DNA of 58,023 bases from positions 1 through 58,023 of the forward strand of contig JAHEDX010000016.1 of the NCBI GenBank assembly GCA_024641005.1, written 5' to 3'. The DNA is from Acidimicrobiaceae bacterium (GTDB lineage Bacteria; Actinomycetota; Acidimicrobiia; Acidimicrobiales; Ilumatobacteraceae). The translations under genes were made by a program, and so were the position numbers. Below the pieces are notes generated by a model. It made no database searches, had not been told where the DNA came from, and saw only the letters and a list, made by a program, of their open reading frames with translations. This document shows, in pieces, positions 1-8,713 of this stretch (its first letter is position 1; each line of letters starts with the position of its first letter).

Positions 1-22
1 TCACGCCGAAGCTCCCCACCCG

Positions 23-2965
23 TCAGGAATGCTGCTGTCGCAGAGCATTCCACACCCGCTCGGGGGTGAAGGGCAGGTCGTTGATGGCCACGCCGGTGGC
101 GTTGATGATCGCGTTGCGCATCGCTGGTGCCACGCCGTCCTTGGGGATCTCTGCGACCGCCTTCGCGCCGAACGGACCCGAGTCCTCCATCGTCTGCACG
201 AGGAAGACCTCGATCTCGGGCATCTCGTCGGCCCGGTAGATCTTGTAGGGCCCCAGCGTGTCGTTGATCATGCGACCGTTCTCGTCGTAGACGAACTCCT
301 CGCAATGGGCATAGCCCAGCGCCTGCACCAGGCCACCTTCGACCTGTCCGGACGCCGTGATCGGGTTGATCGCGACGCCGCAGTCGACGGCCATCACCAT
401 CTTGATCACCTCGACCTGTCCGGTGTCGACGTCGACCTCGAGTTCGACGAACTGTGCCGCGAACGGCGGAGGGCAATCGGGTGACATGTACGAGGCAGTG
501 CCCATGATCTGCTCTTGATCCTCCCAGTGCAGGCTGTTGAGGGCGATCTCCTCGAGGGTCACCGATCGGCCGTCCGGCGCCCATGCCCGCTTGTCGCGCA
601 GCTCGATCGTGCACGGCTCGTCGACACCGAGCATGCGGGCCGCCCGTTCCTTGAGGCGTGTGCGCACCGCCTCGGCGGCCAGCTTGGCAGCGGTGCCGGA
701 GATGTAGGTGGTCGACGAGGCGTAGGCGCCCGTGTCGAAGGGAGTGATGTCGGTGTCGGACGAGTACACGATGATGTCGTCGAGCGGCACGCCGAGCACC
801 TCGGCCGCGATCTGCCCGATCACCGTGTCGGCCCCCGTACCCAGGTCGGTCGCACCGATCAGCATGTTGAACGAACCGTCGTCGTTGAGCTTGATGCTGC
901 AACCACCCATGTCGAGGAACGGGATACCCGAGCCGTGCATGCAGAAGGCGAAGCCGAGGCCGCGCCGGATGTTGGGCCGTTCGACCGGTTGCCGCCATGC
1001 GGGGTCGAGGCGGCGGTGCCACCCGATCGCCCGCTTGGCCTGAGCGACGCATTCTTCGATGCCGTTCGACATCACCCTCGGGTACTCGTCGAGGTCGGGC
1101 TCGTCCTCGCTGGCCCGTTCGCCGATGTGTGGCGCGATGTTGAGTTCGTCGCCGAGCTTCACCCAGTTCTGCCGCTTGAACTCGAGCGGATCTCGCCCGA
1201 GCGCGCGAGCGATGTCCTCCATGTGTGCTTCCAGCGCGAACTCGGCCTGCGGAGCGCCATAGCCGCGATATGCGCCGGGCACCGGGATGTTGGCGTACGC
1301 GACCGTGCAGTCGAAACGTTTGTTGGGGCAGTTGTACGACGTGAGGCCTCGCAGCCCAGTCACCGCCTGCACCGTGTATCCGTGGGTGCCGTACGCGCCA
1401 GTGTTGGCGACGACTTTCATGTCCTGAGCGACCAGATTGCCGTCGGTGTCGACGCCGGACCGGAACGTGATCGTCTGCGGATGCCGGGTGCGGCTTGCCC
1501 AGAACTCTTCTTCGCGCGTCAGCTCGAGCCTGACCGGCCGCCGGGTGGCGATCGCCAGGTGGGCGACGATGTCCTCGATCAGCATCTCCTGCTTGGCGCC
1601 GAAGCCACCTCCGATACGAGGTTTGATCACCCGGATGTCCTTGACCTCGAGACCGACCAGCGGCGCCAGCATGCGGCGGGTGTGGAACGGCACCTGCGTC
1701 GCCGTGCGCACGACCAGACGCTCGTCGGAATCGAGCCATGCGATCGAGATGTGGGGTTCGATCGGCACCTGCTGTACCTGATGAACCCGGAACGTGCCCT
1801 CGAAGACCCGGTCCGCCGAGGCCAGCGCCTCGTCGACGTCACCGCGATGAGCACCGAACTTGTGGACGATGTTGCGGTCGCGGTCGAAGATGCCGGCCGT
1901 GTCGGCCTCGTCGTGGATCACCGGAGCACCGGGCTCGATCGCTTCGAGCTCGTCGAAGACGGCAGGCAGCACTTCGTAGTCGACCTCGATCAGGCGAACG
2001 GCCTGCTCGGCCGCCTCGATCGATTCGGCGGCGACCACCGCGACCCGGTCACCCACATGGCGGACCTTGTCGTCGAAACTGACCTGGTCGTAGGGATGCG
2101 GGTTCGGCCATGATTGACCCCCCGAGGCGTATTTCACGCGCGGGGTGTTCTGGTAGTGCAGCACTGCGTGCACGCCGGGCACCGCCCTCGCGGCCGAGTC
2201 GTCGATGCCGAGAATCCGGGCATGGGCATGGGGGCTGTACAACAGCTTGGCGTACAGCATGCCGCGCAGCTCGATGTCGTCGGTGAACGCGGGATTGCCC
2301 TTGGCCAGCTTGATGGCGTCGACCTTGATCTCGGGCTTGCCGACGACCGCCATCTCTGGCACGTCGACCGAGGGGATCACGCGGGGAACGGCGTGCGGGT
2401 ACGCGGGCGACGGATCGTCCGGGTCGACCTCGACAGGATTCGTACCGTCGGTCATGGGCGGCAACATGACCGGCACGAACGGCCCGGGTTCGTCGCCTCG
2501 CATCACGGCGGCGGCCCGCCGCACGGCTTCGACCGGCTTCACATATCCGGTCTCGCGGTCGAGGATGCCCGACAGCATGTCGCGGATCGCATCGTCGGAC
2601 GGGTCGGGATCTCGCTGCAGCAGCGCCATCGTGCCCAACACCATCGCCCCGGCGGAATAGCCGGACTGGAACGCGCCGGTCGCCACGAAGGCGGACTGGA
2701 TCGGATGTAGGTCGGGGCTGACGTTCAGCGATTCGACCGTGGTCACCGAATGGCCTGCGGCCTGTAACGCGAACATCGCGTCGGCCGAGACGAGCTGCCC
2801 GTCGACGAGTACTGCGCCGGCCCCGGTCTCGCCCGTGGACGAGCCGAACTTGACGCTCATCATGCCGGCCCGCCGCAGCACGGCCCTGAGTGATTCGTGC
2901 GGCTGCGCCTCGATCGAGATGGGCGAACCGTTGAGTTCGAACGTGATCGTGCTCGCCGCGCTCAT
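23..2965 (-). CDS. xdhD: XdhD-like molybdenum-binding subunit of a purine hydroxylase
   Basis: Catalytic subunit of a molybdenum hydroxylase of the xanthine dehydrogenase family, 980 aa. Residues about 5-155 have the shape of the family's [2Fe-2S] domain but all eight cluster cysteines are replaced (S42, T47, G50, A61, S101, S104, D136, E138 occupy their places). A hammerhead domain follows at about 215-330, then the molybdopterin domain with the loop GGGFGAK and the GAKAVAE stretch that carries the catalytic glutamate. From memory, E. coli XdhD has the same cysteine-less front domain and a similar GGQS...RHVGDRVA stretch. The ATG overlaps the FAD-subunit stop by 4 bp (ATGA). No own iron-sulphur subunit is visible, so electrons must leave through the adjacent FAD protein or a borrowed subunit. 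Substrate is inferred to be a purine or its breakdown product. Confidence 0.85.
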   Translation of the reverse strand: MSAASTITFELNGSPISIEAQPHESLRAVLRRAGMMSVKFGSSTGETGAGAVLVDGQLVSADAMFALQAAGHSVTTVESLNVSPDLHPIQSAFVATGAFQSGYSAGAMVLGTMALLQRDPDPSDDAIRDMLSGILDRETGYVKPVEAVRRAAAVMRGDEPGPFVPVMLPPMTDGTNPVEVDPDDPSPAYPHAVPRVIPSVDVPEMAVVGKPEIKVDAIKLAKGNPAFTDDIELRGMLYAKLLYSPHAHARILGIDDSAARAVPGVHAVLHYQNTPRVKYASGGQSWPNPHPYDQVSFDDKVRHVGDRVAVVAAESIEAAEQAVRLIEVDYEVLPAVFDELEAIEPGAPVIHDEADTAGIFDRDRNIVHKFGAHRGDVDEALASADRVFEGTFRVHQVQQVPIEPHISIAWLDSDERLVVRTATQVPFHTRRMLAPLVGLEVKDIRVIKPRIGGGFGAKQEMLIEDIVAHLAIATRRPVRLELTREEEFWASRTRHPQTITFRSGVDTDGNLVAQDMKVVANTGAYGTHGYTVQAVTGLRGLTSYNCPNKRFDCTVAYANIPVPGAYRGYGAPQAEFALEAHMEDIARALGRDPLEFKRQNWVKLGDELNIAPHIGERASEDEPDLDEYPRVMSNGIEECVAQAKRAIGWHRRLDPAWRQPVERPNIRRGLGFAFCMHGSGIPFLDMGGCSIKLNDDGSFNMLIGATDLGTGADTVIGQIAAEVLGVPLDDIIVYSSDTDITPFDTGAYASSTTYISGTAAKLAAEAVRTRLKERAARMLGVDEPCTIELRDKRAWAPDGRSVTLEEIALNSLHWEDQEQIMGTASYMSPDCPPPFAAQFVELEVDVDTGQVEVIKMVMAVDCGVAINPITASGQVEGGLVQALGYAHCEEFVYDENGRMINDTLGPYKIYRADEMPEIEVFLVQTMEDSGPFGAKAVAEIPKDGVAPAMRNAIINATGVAINDLPFTPERVWNALRQQHS

Positions 2966-3702
2966 GAGAGTGCCTCCAGCACCCGGCCGGTCAGCACCTC
3001 GGCCAGATGTGATCGGTACGAACCCGACGCCCGGTGGTCATCGATCGGCTGCACCGTTGCGACGTCACCGGGTTCGACGAGAGCCGGCCGAACGCCGACA
3101 CCACACACCGCGAGCTTGGTGCTGCCGCCGTGGTGGTCGCGCATTCGGCGACCCACCACCCCGACGATCGGTGTATCGCGCGGGGTTCGCCCGGTTCGGG
3201 CAATGGCCCCGGTGCCGGACGTCTGCACGACGACGTCGACGATCAGCTCGCCGGGGCGCCTCCCTTCGACGAGAAGATCACCGAGCATCACCCTGCGTTC
3301 GCCGTGTCGCTCGGAGGCGAGGCCGACCACCGCATCGTGCACCAGCAGCGCCGCGAGCAACAGGCTGTCGTCGGACGCGGTGGCGATCGCGCCGCCGAGT
3401 GTCGCCAGCGACCGCAGCGTGCTGGGTTGCTCGGACCTGGCCGCCTCGCGGATCACGTCGGGGAGTCGCTGATCGTCGACGAGCGCCTGGAGCCGCACGG
3501 TCGCCCCCAAGCTCGCCGACTCGGCCTCGATGACCACCGTGTCGAGCCCCGCCGACTGGAGGTCGACCAGCTCGGCCGGATCGGCGCCACCATCGTGATG
3601 CAGGTGCACACCGCCCGCCACCGCTACCCGACCTACCGGCGCGAGCAGGCGCAGCGCGTCGGACAGTGAGTCTGGCCGGTGATAACCGACGACGTGATAC
3701 AT
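2962..3702 (-). CDS. ygfM: YgfM-like FAD-binding subunit of molybdenum hydroxylase
   Basis: 246 aa FAD subunit of the CO-dehydrogenase flavoprotein / xanthine dehydrogenase medium-subunit family. The N-terminal half keeps a changed first FAD loop (AGGV instead of AGGT, about residues 29-32) and the second loop (ATLGG near residue 102). The C-terminal part is shorter than in typical 260-290 aa members. It precedes and overlaps the XdhD gene by 4 bp, the same pairing as ygfM-xdhD in E. coli. Likely role: pass electrons from the molybdenum subunit to an acceptor. The start ATG 3702 has a GGGGG stretch about 6 nt upstream. The gene faces the long catabolic operon across a shared regulatory region. 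Confidence 0.78.
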   Translation of the reverse strand: MYHVVGYHRPDSLSDALRLLAPVGRVAVAGGVHLHHDGGADPAELVDLQSAGLDTVVIEAESASLGATVRLQALVDDQRLPDVIREAARSEQPSTLRSLATLGGAIATASDDSLLLAALLVHDAVVGLASERHGERRVMLGDLLVEGRRPGELIVDVVVQTSGTGAIARTGRTPRDTPIVGVVGRRMRDHHGGSTKLAVCGVGVRPALVEPGDVATVQPIDDHRASGSYRSHLAEVLTGRVLEALS

Positions 3703-3769
3703 GACTTACCCCCAGGAGGCTGCGGAGCGGACTGGATACCACCGTAAACCCTTCGGCGGGCGCTGCCAC

Positions 3770-3790
3770 CGTTGCCCGAACAGGGCAACG
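3770..3790. repeat. 21 bp perfect palindrome, candidate operator
   Basis: Arms CGTTGCCC and GGGCAACG are perfect inverted copies around the 5 nt centre GAACA. The site lies upstream of the likely promoter of the leftward xdhD operon, a position suited to a regulator binding site. Confidence 0.55.
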
Positions 3791-3855
3791 AATGCAAGAG
3801 CATCTGGTCCCTTGCACCCCATGCCGGCGCTGCCTACTGTGGATGGCAGCCATCT

Positions 3856-3878
3856 GACGACTCGGTCGGTGACCGCGA
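3856..3878 (+). repeat. direct repeat copy 1 (23 bp)
   Basis: Identical over 23 bp to 3916-3938. The core CGGTC-GGT-GACCG is itself an inverted repeat, so each copy could bind a dimeric regulator. The 60 bp spacing is close to a whole number of helical turns. Confidence 0.6.
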
Positions 3879-3883
3879 GCCGA

Positions 3884-3914
3884 GTTGCGAAACGTGCCAG
3901 GCGCCGTTCGCAAC
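3884..3914. repeat. inverted repeat GTTGCGAA / TTCGCAAC
   Basis: Perfect 8 bp arms flank a 15 nt centre. The left arm runs into GAAACGTGCCAGGC, the same core found in the tandem palindromes at 40906-40955, so this may be a member of a dispersed repeat family rather than a specific operator. Confidence 0.5.
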
Positions 3915-3915
3915 C

Positions 3916-3938
3916 GACGACTCGGTCGGTGACCGCGA
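3916..3938 (+). repeat. direct repeat copy 2 (23 bp)
   Basis: Second identical copy of the 23 bp element, ending 34 bp before the regulator's GTG start. Its CGGTC/GACCG symmetry is preserved. Confidence 0.6.
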
Positions 3939-3972
3939 AGCAGATGGACCGCCGAACACGCGAAGGGACGCC

Positions 3973-4779
3973 GTGAGGGCAGCAGCGACGACAGCGCAAC
4001 CGCAACGGTCGGGCTGGCGCATGCCGGTGCGCCAACCCTCGCTCGCGATCCAAGCCGAGCAGATCCTGCACGAGCGGCTCGTCAGCGGAGATCTCGCTCC
4101 CGGCGACCAGCTGCCGCCAGAGCACGAGCTCGCCCGCGAGTTGCAGGTCAGCCGGGCGACGATCCGGTCGGCGATCACGGCCCTGGTGCAGCGCGGACTG
4201 GTCGTACAGCGCCACGGCGTCGGCAACTTCGCAGCTGCGGGCGCCGGCCTCACGAACGATCTCGCGCAGGCGGTCGATCTGGCCGAACTGCTGCAGCGAC
4301 ACGGCACCGATTCACAGGTCGTCTTCGACGACGTCTCGATCACCGAAGCGTCCCGCCACGTCGCACACCAGCTCGAGATCGACGACGGTGCTGCCGTAAT
4401 CGTCGCTGCGAAGCGCTTCACCGCGGATGGCGTGACGCTCGTGTACGTCGTCAACACCATCCCGGTCGCCAGGCTCGGTGCCGAACTCGCCGACGAATCC
4501 GTCGAACATCCCGAGATCACCGAGCCGTTGTTCCAGTTCCTCGAGACGCGAGCCGGCCTGTACACGTCGGCCCAGCTCGCCCGGCTGCACGCCGAACTCG
4601 CCAGCGACATCGATCACCCGCGAGCACCCGACGCGTCCTCGACCAACATCCCGGTGCTGCGCATCGACGAGACTGGTCTCGATGAACAACACCGGCCGAT
4701 CTGGCACAGCCGCACATGGTTCCCTCCCGGCGCGATGAGCTTCGAGCTGATGCGCCATCGTTCGAGGACGTTCTCATGA
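3973..4779 (+). CDS. GntR family regulator with UTRA domain
   Basis: 268 aa transcription factor. Residues about 22-90 form the GntR winged helix (pattern GDQLPPEHELARELQVSRAT, then a wing ending at GVGNF), followed by a UTRA ligand-binding domain. The GTG at 3973 is chosen because GAAGGGA lies 4-5 nt upstream and the winged helix follows at a normal distance. An upstream in-frame extension would translate the repeat region and is unlikely. It is the first gene of the rightward operon encoding a purine importer and degradative enzymes, so it probably senses a pathway metabolite and represses both divergent operons through the palindromes in 3703-3972. The ligand is unknown. Confidence 0.85.
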   Translation: MRAAATTAQPQRSGWRMPVRQPSLAIQAEQILHERLVSGDLAPGDQLPPEHELARELQVSRATIRSAITALVQRGLVVQRHGVGNFAAAGAGLTNDLAQAVDLAELLQRHGTDSQVVFDDVSITEASRHVAHQLEIDDGAAVIVAAKRFTADGVTLVYVVNTIPVARLGAELADESVEHPEITEPLFQFLETRAGLYTSAQLARLHAELASDIDHPRAPDASSTNIPVLRIDETGLDEQHRPIWHSRTWFPPGAMSFELMRHRSRTFS

Positions 4780-4816
4780 CGTCCCGTCAACGCTCGACCG
4801 CGATCGAGCGGATCCC

Positions 4817-4832
4817 GCGGGGGTTTCCCCGC
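4817..4832 (+). promoter_or_regulatory. GC-rich hairpin in the regulator-importer gap
   Basis: Arms GCGGGG and CCCCGC enclose the loop GTTT in the 94 bp gap before the lipoprotein gene. There is no T-run, so it is not a standard terminator. It could slow polymerase or protect the downstream transcript and so raise lipoprotein output relative to the regulator. Confidence 0.35.
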
Positions 4833-4873
4833 ATCGGCGAATCCCCGCCACACCCCACACAGGAGAAGCAAGC

Positions 4874-6061
4874 GTGAACACCAAACTTCCCAGAGGAGCG
4901 TTCCGGCGCTCGATGGTCGCCATGGCCGCCATCGCACTCATCGCGACCGCCTGCGGCGGAGACGACGACACCACCGAACCTGCACCCGAGACCACTGCCG
5001 CCAGCACCGCGACCACCGCAGCCGGCGCCGACACCACCGAAGCGCCCGGCACCGACTGCCAAGTCATCAAGGCCGCGTTCGTCTATGTCGGACCGATCGG
5101 CGATGCCGGCTGGACGAAGAAGCACGACGACGGTCGCAAGGAGCTCGAGGCAGCCCTCGGTGACTGTGTCGAGACCAGCTATCTCGAAAGCGTCCCCGAG
5201 GGCGCCGAGTCCGAGGCCGTGTTCGACCGCCTGGCACGCGAAGGCAACGACGTGATCTTCGGGACATCGTTCGGGTACATGGACCAGATGCTCGCCGTCG
5301 CCGAGAAGTATCCCGACGTCAAGTTCGAACACGCGACCGGCTTCAAGACCAGCGACAACATGAGCACCTACTTCGGCGCCGCCGAAGAGGCTCGCTACCT
5401 CTCCGGCATGGCCGCCGCCTCGGTGACCGAGTCGAACCAGATCGGCTACGTCGCCGCCTTCCCGATCCCCGAGGTGTTGCGCGGGATCAACGCGTTCACA
5501 CTCGGCGCACAGCGGATCAACCCCGACGTCACCGTCGAGGTCGCCTGGACGTCCACATGGTTCGATCCGGTGGTCGAGAAGGAGGCGGCCGAAGCACTGC
5601 TCAACGGCGGCGCCGACGTGATCGCACAGCACCAGGACACGCCTTCGGCCGGAGAGGCAGCTCAGACCGCCGGCGGCTACTGGGTCGGGTACAACGACGA
5701 CATGTCGCGTTTCGCTCCCGATGCCTGGCTGACCGCTCCCGTGTGGGACTGGGGCCCGTACTACATCAGCGTCGTCGAAGCGATCCGTGACGGCAGTTGG
5801 GTGTCCGAGCAGTACTACGGCAACATGGCCGACGGCCTCGTCACCCTGGCCCCCGTCGCCGACGTGGTGCCCCAGGATGTGCGCGATCAGATCCAGACCG
5901 TGCAGGACGAGATCATCGCAGGCTCGTTCGCTCCCTTCACCGGTCCGGTCAACGACCAGGACGGCAACGAAAAGGTCGCCGCCGGCGAGGTTCCCGACCT
6001 CGGGACCCTGCTCGGCATGGACTACTTCGTGGCCGGCGTCATCGGTAGCGCCACTGGCTGA
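4874..6061 (+). CDS. BMP family purine nucleoside-binding lipoprotein
   Basis: 395 aa substrate-binding component of an ABC importer, family of PnrA/BmpA/TmpC. A positively charged N-terminus, a hydrophobic segment and the lipobox ending at C27 (IATAC) mark export and lipid anchoring. An Asp/Thr/Ala-rich linker to about residue 60 precedes the periplasmic-binding fold. The GTG start has AGGAG 8 nt upstream. The stop lies one base before the ATPase ATG. Known family members bind purine nucleosides, which fits the hydroxylase and ring-degradation genes downstream. The actual ligand could also be a free base or urate-like compound. Confidence 0.88.
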   Translation: MNTKLPRGAFRRSMVAMAAIALIATACGGDDDTTEPAPETTAASTATTAAGADTTEAPGTDCQVIKAAFVYVGPIGDAGWTKKHDDGRKELEAALGDCVETSYLESVPEGAESEAVFDRLAREGNDVIFGTSFGYMDQMLAVAEKYPDVKFEHATGFKTSDNMSTYFGAAEEARYLSGMAAASVTESNQIGYVAAFPIPEVLRGINAFTLGAQRINPDVTVEVAWTSTWFDPVVEKEAAEALLNGGADVIAQHQDTPSAGEAAQTAGGYWVGYNDDMSRFAPDAWLTAPVWDWGPYYISVVEAIRDGSWVSEQYYGNMADGLVTLAPVADVVPQDVRDQIQTVQDEIIAGSFAPFTGPVNDQDGNEKVAAGEVPDLGTLLGMDYFVAGVIGSATG

Positions 6062-6062
6062 T

Positions 6063-7616
6063 ATGTCACCCGCCGTCGAGGCTGGTCCGGGCGCGAGCCC
6101 GGGCCAGCCGGCAGCGATCGCTGCCGTCAATGTCACCAAACGATTCCCGGGCGTGCTCGCCACCGACGCCGTCGATTTCTGTGTGTGGCCCGGAGAAGTG
6201 CACACGATCCTCGGCGAGAACGGGGCCGGCAAGAGCACGCTGGCGGCCATGCTGTGCGGCCTGTACCGCCCGGACGAGGGACACATCGAGCGCGACGGCA
6301 AGCAGGTTCGGCTGCGCAGCCCACGCGATGGGCTCGCTTACGGCATCGGCATGGTGCACCAGCACTTTCGCCTGGTCGATCGGTTCACCGTCGCCGAGAA
6401 CGTGGTACTCGGTGACCCTCACCAGGCGCGCATCCTCGATCGACGCGCGATCGAAGAGCGGGTGGCCGAGATCGGGGAACAGTTCGGGCTTCCGATCGAC
6501 CCGCGCGCGGTGATCTCACAACTCACGGTCGGTCAACGCCAGCGCGTCGAGATCGTCAAGATGCTCTATCGGGGCGCCGACGTGCTGCTGCTCGACGAAC
6601 CGACCGCGGTGCTCACTCCTCCCGAGGTCGAGGCGCTGTTCACCACCGTGCACTCGATGACCGCCGAGGGCAAGGCGATCGTGTTCATCAGCCACAAGCT
6701 CGGTGAGGTGATGGCGGTCAGCGACCGCGTCACCGTGATGCGTGCCGGTGCGGTTACGGGTGAGGTCGCGACGGCCGACACCAACCAGCGTCATCTCGCC
6801 GAGCTCATGGTCGGGCACCCCGTCGAGATCGGAACCAGACGAGGAAGCAACATCCGCGCCGACGTCGCGCTGAGCGCGACCGGAGTCACCGTGATCGACG
6901 GCGACCAGACGCTGGTCGACAACATCGACATCGAGGTCCACCGTGGCGAGATCGTCGGTATCGCCGGCGTGTCCGGCAACGGCCAGCGCCCTCTGGCACG
7001 CGCACTCGCCGGGGTCATCACGCCGACCAGTGGCCATGTCACCGTCGCCGGGGCCGACGTCACCGGGAAGGGCCCGAAGGCGGCTCGACGGGCCGGGCTC
7101 TCGTTCGTGCCCGAGGACCGTCTCGGGACGGGTCTCGTCCCAGGGCTCAGCTTGACCGACAACATGTTGCTGACCCGTCCACGGGGTTTCATCGTCGACC
7201 GTCGCTCGGCCCGGGCAGAGATAGCGACGGCGATCGACGAGTACGAGATCAAGACGCCCGGCACCGAAGTGCAGGCTCGGAACCTGTCGGGCGGCAACTC
7301 GCAAAAGGTGCTGCTCGCCCGCGAACTCGCCGGGCTCGGCGATCCCGGCGGACCACAGGCGATCATCGTGTCCAGCCCCACGCGCGGCCTCGACATCGGG
7401 GCGGCCGAATTCGTGCGCGGCCTGTTGCACGACGCGCGCGAACGTGGTGCCGCCGTGCTCATCATCAGCGAGGACCTCGAGGAGGTGCGCAGCCTCTCCG
7501 ACCGCATCGCCGTGCTGTACCGGGGACGAATCGCTCTCGAGGGCGCCACCGACGAGTTGCCCTTCGAATCGATCGGGCTGGCGATGGCCGGCGTCGCGCA
7601 CGAGGAGGCGCCATGA
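6063..7616 (+). CDS. ABC importer ATPase with two nucleotide-binding domains (nucleoside type)
   Basis: 517 aa protein carrying two fused ABC domains, as in RbsA/RnsB/NupA-type importers. Domain 1 has Walker A GENGAGKST at residues 51-59, a VGQRQR signature and Walker B LLLDEP. Domain 2 has a degenerate Walker A (GVSGNGQ) and signature LSGGNSQK, both usual for this family, then a Walker B-like VSSPTRGLD. ATG 6063 starts one base after the lipoprotein stop. An in-frame upstream extension overlaps that gene and was rejected. It energises the two permeases that follow. Confidence 0.9.
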   Translation: MSPAVEAGPGASPGQPAAIAAVNVTKRFPGVLATDAVDFCVWPGEVHTILGENGAGKSTLAAMLCGLYRPDEGHIERDGKQVRLRSPRDGLAYGIGMVHQHFRLVDRFTVAENVVLGDPHQARILDRRAIEERVAEIGEQFGLPIDPRAVISQLTVGQRQRVEIVKMLYRGADVLLLDEPTAVLTPPEVEALFTTVHSMTAEGKAIVFISHKLGEVMAVSDRVTVMRAGAVTGEVATADTNQRHLAELMVGHPVEIGTRRGSNIRADVALSATGVTVIDGDQTLVDNIDIEVHRGEIVGIAGVSGNGQRPLARALAGVITPTSGHVTVAGADVTGKGPKAARRAGLSFVPEDRLGTGLVPGLSLTDNMLLTRPRGFIVDRRSARAEIATAIDEYEIKTPGTEVQARNLSGGNSQKVLLARELAGLGDPGGPQAIIVSSPTRGLDIGAAEFVRGLLHDARERGAAVLIISEDLEEVRSLSDRIAVLYRGRIALEGATDELPFESIGLAMAGVAHEEAP

Positions 7617-8713
7617 TCCGGATCCGACTCGAGCGCCGGCTCGAACGGCATTGGTGGCAGACCGTGCTGACACCGACGCTGTCGGTCCTGGCCGCCTTTG
7701 CCGCCGGAGCGATCTTCCTCGCCATCAAGGGCTTCGACCCGATCACCGTCTACCGCGAACTCTTCAAGGCCAGCTTCACCAGCACGTACGGCATCACCGA
7801 CAGCCTCACGATCGCCGTACCGCTGATCCTCACCGGACTGGCCGCTGCGGTCGTGTTCAGGATGAACTTGTTCAACATCGGCGCCGAGGGGCAGCTGTAT
7901 CTCGGTGCGATCTTCGGCTCGTGGGCAGGGTTGGCGCTCACCGACGGCCTGCCGACCATCCTCGGTGTCGCCGTGGTGCTGATCGCCGGAGCGGTCGGTG
8001 GTGCGTTGTGGGCGGCGCCCGCAGCGGTGTTCAAGGCCTACTTCGGCACGAGCGAGATCATCTCGACGCTGATGCTCACCTTCATCGCCCTGTACCTCAT
8101 GCGGTACCTGATCTTCGGTTCGAACTCGTATTGGCGCGATCCCGAGTCGGCCAACTTCCCGCAGGGCAAGAAGATCCCCACGTCGGCCAGATTCGAGCTG
8201 TTCAGCGACACCCGGCTGCACTGGGGGCTCGCCTTCGCGATCGCGATCGCGCTGTTGATCTGGGTGTTGATCCGGTTCACATCACTCGGTTTCGACATGA
8301 ACGTCGTCGGGTCCTCCGATTCCGCAGCCCGATACGCAGGCATACCGGTGCGGCGAACCGTCATCATCGCGCTGCTGATCTCCGGCGCGCTCGGCGGGCT
8401 CGCAGGCGCTACCGAGGTGGCCGGCAGGGCGTATGCGCTCGATCCCAACGGGCTCGAACTGGGGCTCGGCTTCACCGGGATCGTCGTCGCTGCGCTGGCG
8501 CGGTACAACCCGTTCGCGATCATCCTCGTCGCCACGTTCCTGGGTGGGTTGCGCAACGCCGGCGTTGCGTTGCAGGGCCTGCCCGGCGACCGGGTCCCCG
8601 TCGAAGTCAGCCTCATGCTGCAGGGTGCCATCCTGCTGTTCGCGATCGGTGGCGAGATCTTCTCCCATCACCGATTGTCGATCAGCCGCGCGAACCCGGC
8701 GGTGGTGACATGA
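7613..8713 (+). CDS. ABC importer permease 1 (nucleoside type)
   Basis: 366 aa integral membrane protein of the branched-chain/ribose/nucleoside permease family. It has many hydrophobic segments and the conserved FRMNLFNIGAEGQ stretch after the second helices, typical of the larger permease of BMP-type nucleoside importers. ATGA overlap of 4 bp with both the ATPase before and the second permease after shows translational coupling. It should form the translocation pore together with the next gene product. Confidence 0.9.
   Translation: MIRIRLERRLERHWWQTVLTPTLSVLAAFAAGAIFLAIKGFDPITVYRELFKASFTSTYGITDSLTIAVPLILTGLAAAVVFRMNLFNIGAEGQLYLGAIFGSWAGLALTDGLPTILGVAVVLIAGAVGGALWAAPAAVFKAYFGTSEIISTLMLTFIALYLMRYLIFGSNSYWRDPESANFPQGKKIPTSARFELFSDTRLHWGLAFAIAIALLIWVLIRFTSLGFDMNVVGSSDSAARYAGIPVRRTVIIALLISGALGGLAGATEVAGRAYALDPNGLELGLGFTGIVVAALARYNPFAIILVATFLGGLRNAGVALQGLPGDRVPVEVSLMLQGAILLFAIGGEIFSHHRLSISRANPAVVT

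Larger units (their letters stand above)
3703..3972. promoter_or_regulatory. divergent regulatory region between xdhD operon and gntR operon
   Basis: This 270 bp holds no gene but dense symmetry: a perfect 21 bp palindrome at 3770-3790, two identical 23 bp direct repeats at 3856-3878 and 3916-3938 (60 bp apart), and an inverted repeat with 8 bp arms at 3884-3891 and 3907-3914. A TACGGT hexamer at 3741-3746 (minus strand) is placed as a -10 box for the leftward operon, with the 21 bp palindrome just upstream of where its -35 would lie. The GntR protein encoded next to it is the natural candidate to bind here. Which element is the operator is not known. Confidence 0.6.

Noticed and set aside
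515..2113. Long open frame (532 codons) on the plus strand antisense to the XdhD gene
   Set aside because: It is Arg/His/Val/Asp-rich with no recognisable domain, as expected for the complement of a GC-rich gene; the minus-strand protein has clear homology.
4780..4873. Purine riboswitch before the importer lipoprotein gene
   Set aside because: Only a simple GC hairpin is visible; the conserved core of a purine aptamer is not found.
4787..6301. Long minus-strand open frame (504 codons) opposite the importer lipoprotein gene
   Set aside because: Low-complexity Gly/Val/Asp-rich translation of the complement; the plus-strand protein has signal peptide and family motifs.
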